Both the position numbers and the translations under genes were made by a program. From positions 1 through 8,608 of the forward strand of contig JACNJI010000139.1 of the NCBI GenBank assembly GCA_014382645.1: a stretch of 8,608 bases of DNA, written 5' to 3'. Under the pieces are notes generated by a model. That model made no database searches and had not been told where the DNA came from. It saw only the letters and a program-made list of their open reading frames with translations. The stretch comes from Verrucomicrobiota bacterium (GTDB taxonomy: Bacteria; Verrucomicrobiota; Verrucomicrobiia; Opitutales; Seribacteraceae). This document shows, piece after piece, positions 6,627 through 8,608 of this stretch; the first letter of the stretch is position 1; each line of letters begins with the position of its first letter.

Positions 6627-6887
6627 CTAGGCTTTATCTTTTCTGATTTTTTGCTCCTCCGTGATCCCGTAAGTCGCTTGTTCAGAGGGCTTCAGATTAC
6701 CACGAGAACCACAAGTCACAGTTTCCAGAAGTCCTTGAAGAGCTTCAGTTTTCGTAATGTTTAGCTCAGTCGAAAGCTGTTCTGCCCGCTTGAGCAGTTG
6801 GTCTGCCATCCGCAAAGCCTGTTTTTTTTCGGATCCGAGGCTCGAAAATATCCCCGCAATATCGCTAATTTCGTTATTCTCGTTCAT
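6627..6887 (-). CDS. Small hypothetical protein translationally coupled to ygfZ
   Basis: This 86-aa, largely helical protein matches no family I recognise. Residues about 19-57 look like two amphipathic helices (SEKKQALRMADQLLKRAEQL, then TKTEALQGLLETV). A single cysteine, C59, precedes a glycine- and arginine-containing segment, and the charged tail ends KIRKDKA. There is no signal peptide or membrane segment. Its ATG (6887-6885) overlaps the ygfZ TGA (6886-6884) as ATGA, and no Shine-Dalgarno site precedes it, so translation very probably depends on ygfZ ribosomes. This coupling is the best evidence that it is a real gene. It is not the small subunit of exonuclease VII, which has a different conserved pattern. 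A role beside YgfZ or HU is speculation. Confidence 0.65.
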   Translation of the reverse strand: MNENNEISDIAGIFSSLGSEKKQALRMADQLLKRAEQLSTELNITKTEALQGLLETVTCGSRGNLKPSEQATYGITEEQKIRKDKA

Positions 6888-7807
6888 TTAATGAAGATTT
6901 TGGGCTCACTCGAAGGCAAAAGGGAGAGTCCCGTCGCCCTTATTTCGGGTAAAAGATTGTGACGAACCAAGACCATGCCTAATCCGTTAGGCTTGGATTT
7001 GTATTTAAAGAAGCTTTTTAATTGGCCGACTTTCTTGCCTTCCAGGAAAAGATCGGCGGGGAATGTTTTAGGGGGGTCTTTTTTTTTTGTTGTCGGCAGC
7101 AGGACGCGTTGGACTTGACCCATGGAGTGAATTCTCGCCATGACTTCTTGTCCGAGGTAGCAACCTTTGTCGAAATCAACGGCACCATCCTCCAATCCGC
7201 CTTCCTGAGGAAGTTCGCCTGGGCCCATTTCAATGGGAATGGCAGGCATGCCTGATTCAATTCGGGCGAGAGTCAGGGAATTGGCATTGGCAATGGTAAC
7301 GATACCTTCCTTCGTTGATTTCTTCAAAAACTTGCTCAGTGCTTTGGCGTGTTCCTCGTCTGCCAGAATATCGATGTTGGCCGGTTTCGTTTTTCGCCCC
7401 CAAAAAATCAAACCGAATTCTGTTACGGCAAAAGAATTCGCTTTTGGCAGTGTGAAAGCGAACTGCGAACTAATGGCTTCATAGTCGCCTCCCCAAAGCG
7501 AAATGATTTCGTGTCCATCTGTTCGATCCTCGAATTCAACGTCGTCGGCCACCACGTTTTCCTCCAGAAGTGCGATCAGGTTCGCCGCGGGGCAATCGTA
7601 ACTGACGATAAGGAAGTTTTCATCGTCCTTTCTCAGAATGAAGCCATCGGCAAGGATCCGACCCTTGCGATTGAGGCGCAGTCCATAGGTCGCTTGATTC
7701 TCTCCTTGCGAGTCAAGTTGTGAGCTCCACTGGCTCTGCAAATAGGCAAGAGAATCCTCTCCCGAGGCAAGGACGACGGCAGCCGGATGATGGTGGTGAG
7801 CAAACAT
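6884..7807 (-). CDS. ygfZ: YgfZ/GcvT-like folate-binding protein
   Basis: YgfZ-type proteins resemble the T-protein of the glycine cleavage system and support tetrahydrofolate-dependent upkeep of Fe-S enzymes such as MiaB in the cytoplasm. The diagnostic motif KGCYLGQE is at residues 214-221, with the conserved cysteine C216, followed by M-x-R. The N-terminal GcvT-like domain covers about 8-190 (for example LQSQWSSQL and LNRKGRI), and a short C-terminal barrel follows about 232-307. ATG 7807 (307 aa) is chosen over the in-frame ATG 7825 because AAAGG lies 5 nt before it, whereas the longer start has no ribosome site. The N-terminus has a run of four histidines (residues 4-7), of unclear meaning. 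An A10 run followed by C6 encodes K-K-K-D-P-P between the two domains. The gene overlaps the next gene by 4 bp and diverges from the DAHP synthase gene. Confidence 0.92.
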   Translation of the reverse strand: MFAHHHHPAAVVLASGEDSLAYLQSQWSSQLDSQGENQATYGLRLNRKGRILADGFILRKDDENFLIVSYDCPAANLIALLEENVVADDVEFEDRTDGHEIISLWGGDYEAISSQFAFTLPKANSFAVTEFGLIFWGRKTKPANIDILADEEHAKALSKFLKKSTKEGIVTIANANSLTLARIESGMPAIPIEMGPGELPQEGGLEDGAVDFDKGCYLGQEVMARIHSMGQVQRVLLPTTKKKDPPKTFPADLFLEGKKVGQLKSFFKYKSKPNGLGMVLVRHNLLPEIRATGLSLLPSSEPKIFIK

Positions 7808-7878
7808 AAATACCTTTATTAGCATATTTTTTAACGTTTGTCTTGTTCATACGAGCTTGGCTTTTATGGTTCGCTAAC
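7808..7878. promoter_or_regulatory. Divergent promoter region between ygfZ and the DAHP synthase gene
   Basis: This 71-bp gap is more AT-rich than its surroundings and must serve two divergent genes. For the rightward gene, TTGTCT (7838-7843) and TTTTAT (7862-7867) form a weak -35/-10 pair with an 18-bp spacer, which would place transcription start within a few bases of GTG 7879. For ygfZ I see no convincing hexamer pair. No operator-like palindrome stands out. Confidence 0.35.
7813..7817 (-). promoter_or_regulatory. Ribosome binding site deciding the ygfZ start
   Basis: AAAGG on the - strand lies 5 nt before ATG 7807 and inside the coding frame that would result from ATG 7825. It favours the shorter protein by six residues. 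Confidence 0.6.

Positions 7879-8608
<730 letters not shown>

Noticed and set aside
6627..6887. Exonuclease VII small subunit (xseB) as identity of the small gene
   Set aside because: The size fits, but the conserved xseB pattern of paired Leu/Glu helices (LEEIVxxLE...LxLxESLxLYExG) is not present.
7866..7877. Three-codon mini-ORF (Met-Val-Arg-stop) one base before the DAHP synthase GTG
   Set aside because: It is too short and carries no aromatic codons, so it is not an attenuator leader; there is no ribosome site. Chance is likely.

Overview
The window is about 8.6 kb of ordinary chromosomal DNA from a Gram-negative bacterium with moderate GC content. The Gram-negative reading rests on an outer-membrane beta-barrel C-terminus, a lipobox-bearing lipoprotein and the AroF/AroG type of DAHP synthase. 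The galactokinase signature (FLGN-HIDYN-GG) and the mix of genes with and without Shine-Dalgarno sites recall Verrucomicrobiota, perhaps class Opitutae. That placement is an inference from memory and not a database result. I see no transposase, phage gene, CRISPR array, tRNA or rRNA.

Left arm, + strand (1-4951): the 3' end of a beta-barrel protein gene, then a lipoprotein of unknown function with a duplicated WRERS...PKL motif, then a roughly 290-bp spacer holding at most a doubtful 47-codon ORF. Next come a complete mutS (mismatch recognition ATPase) whose extreme C-terminus looks like a beta-clamp-binding peptide, and, 5 bp later, an alpha/beta-hydrolase of the YbfF/ABHD11 type.

Middle, - strand (7807-4986, read leftwards): ygfZ (folate-binding Fe-S maintenance protein), an 86-aa unknown protein joined to it by an ATGA overlap, an HU-family DNA-binding protein with a good Shine-Dalgarno site and a textbook terminator, and a galactokinase whose start codon lies only 5 bp beyond the U-tract of that terminator. 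galK converges on the hydrolase gene with a 34-bp gap.

Right end, + strand (7879-8608): a class I DAHP synthase gene, first step of the shikimate pathway, divergent from ygfZ. It is convincing for about 219 codons and then passes abruptly into a TGT/TGG triplet tract that runs to the end of the window. It has no stop codon in the window. The tract looks more like a contig-end or sequencing artefact than biology, but it is the strangest feature here.

The genes are mainly housekeeping (DNA repair, chromatin, Fe-S upkeep, sugar and aromatic metabolism) and do not form a single pathway. I did not find a convincing new biological system. The points most worth checking are the DAHP synthase end, the galactokinase active-site substitution, the terminator abutting galK, and the small unknown gene coupled to ygfZ.
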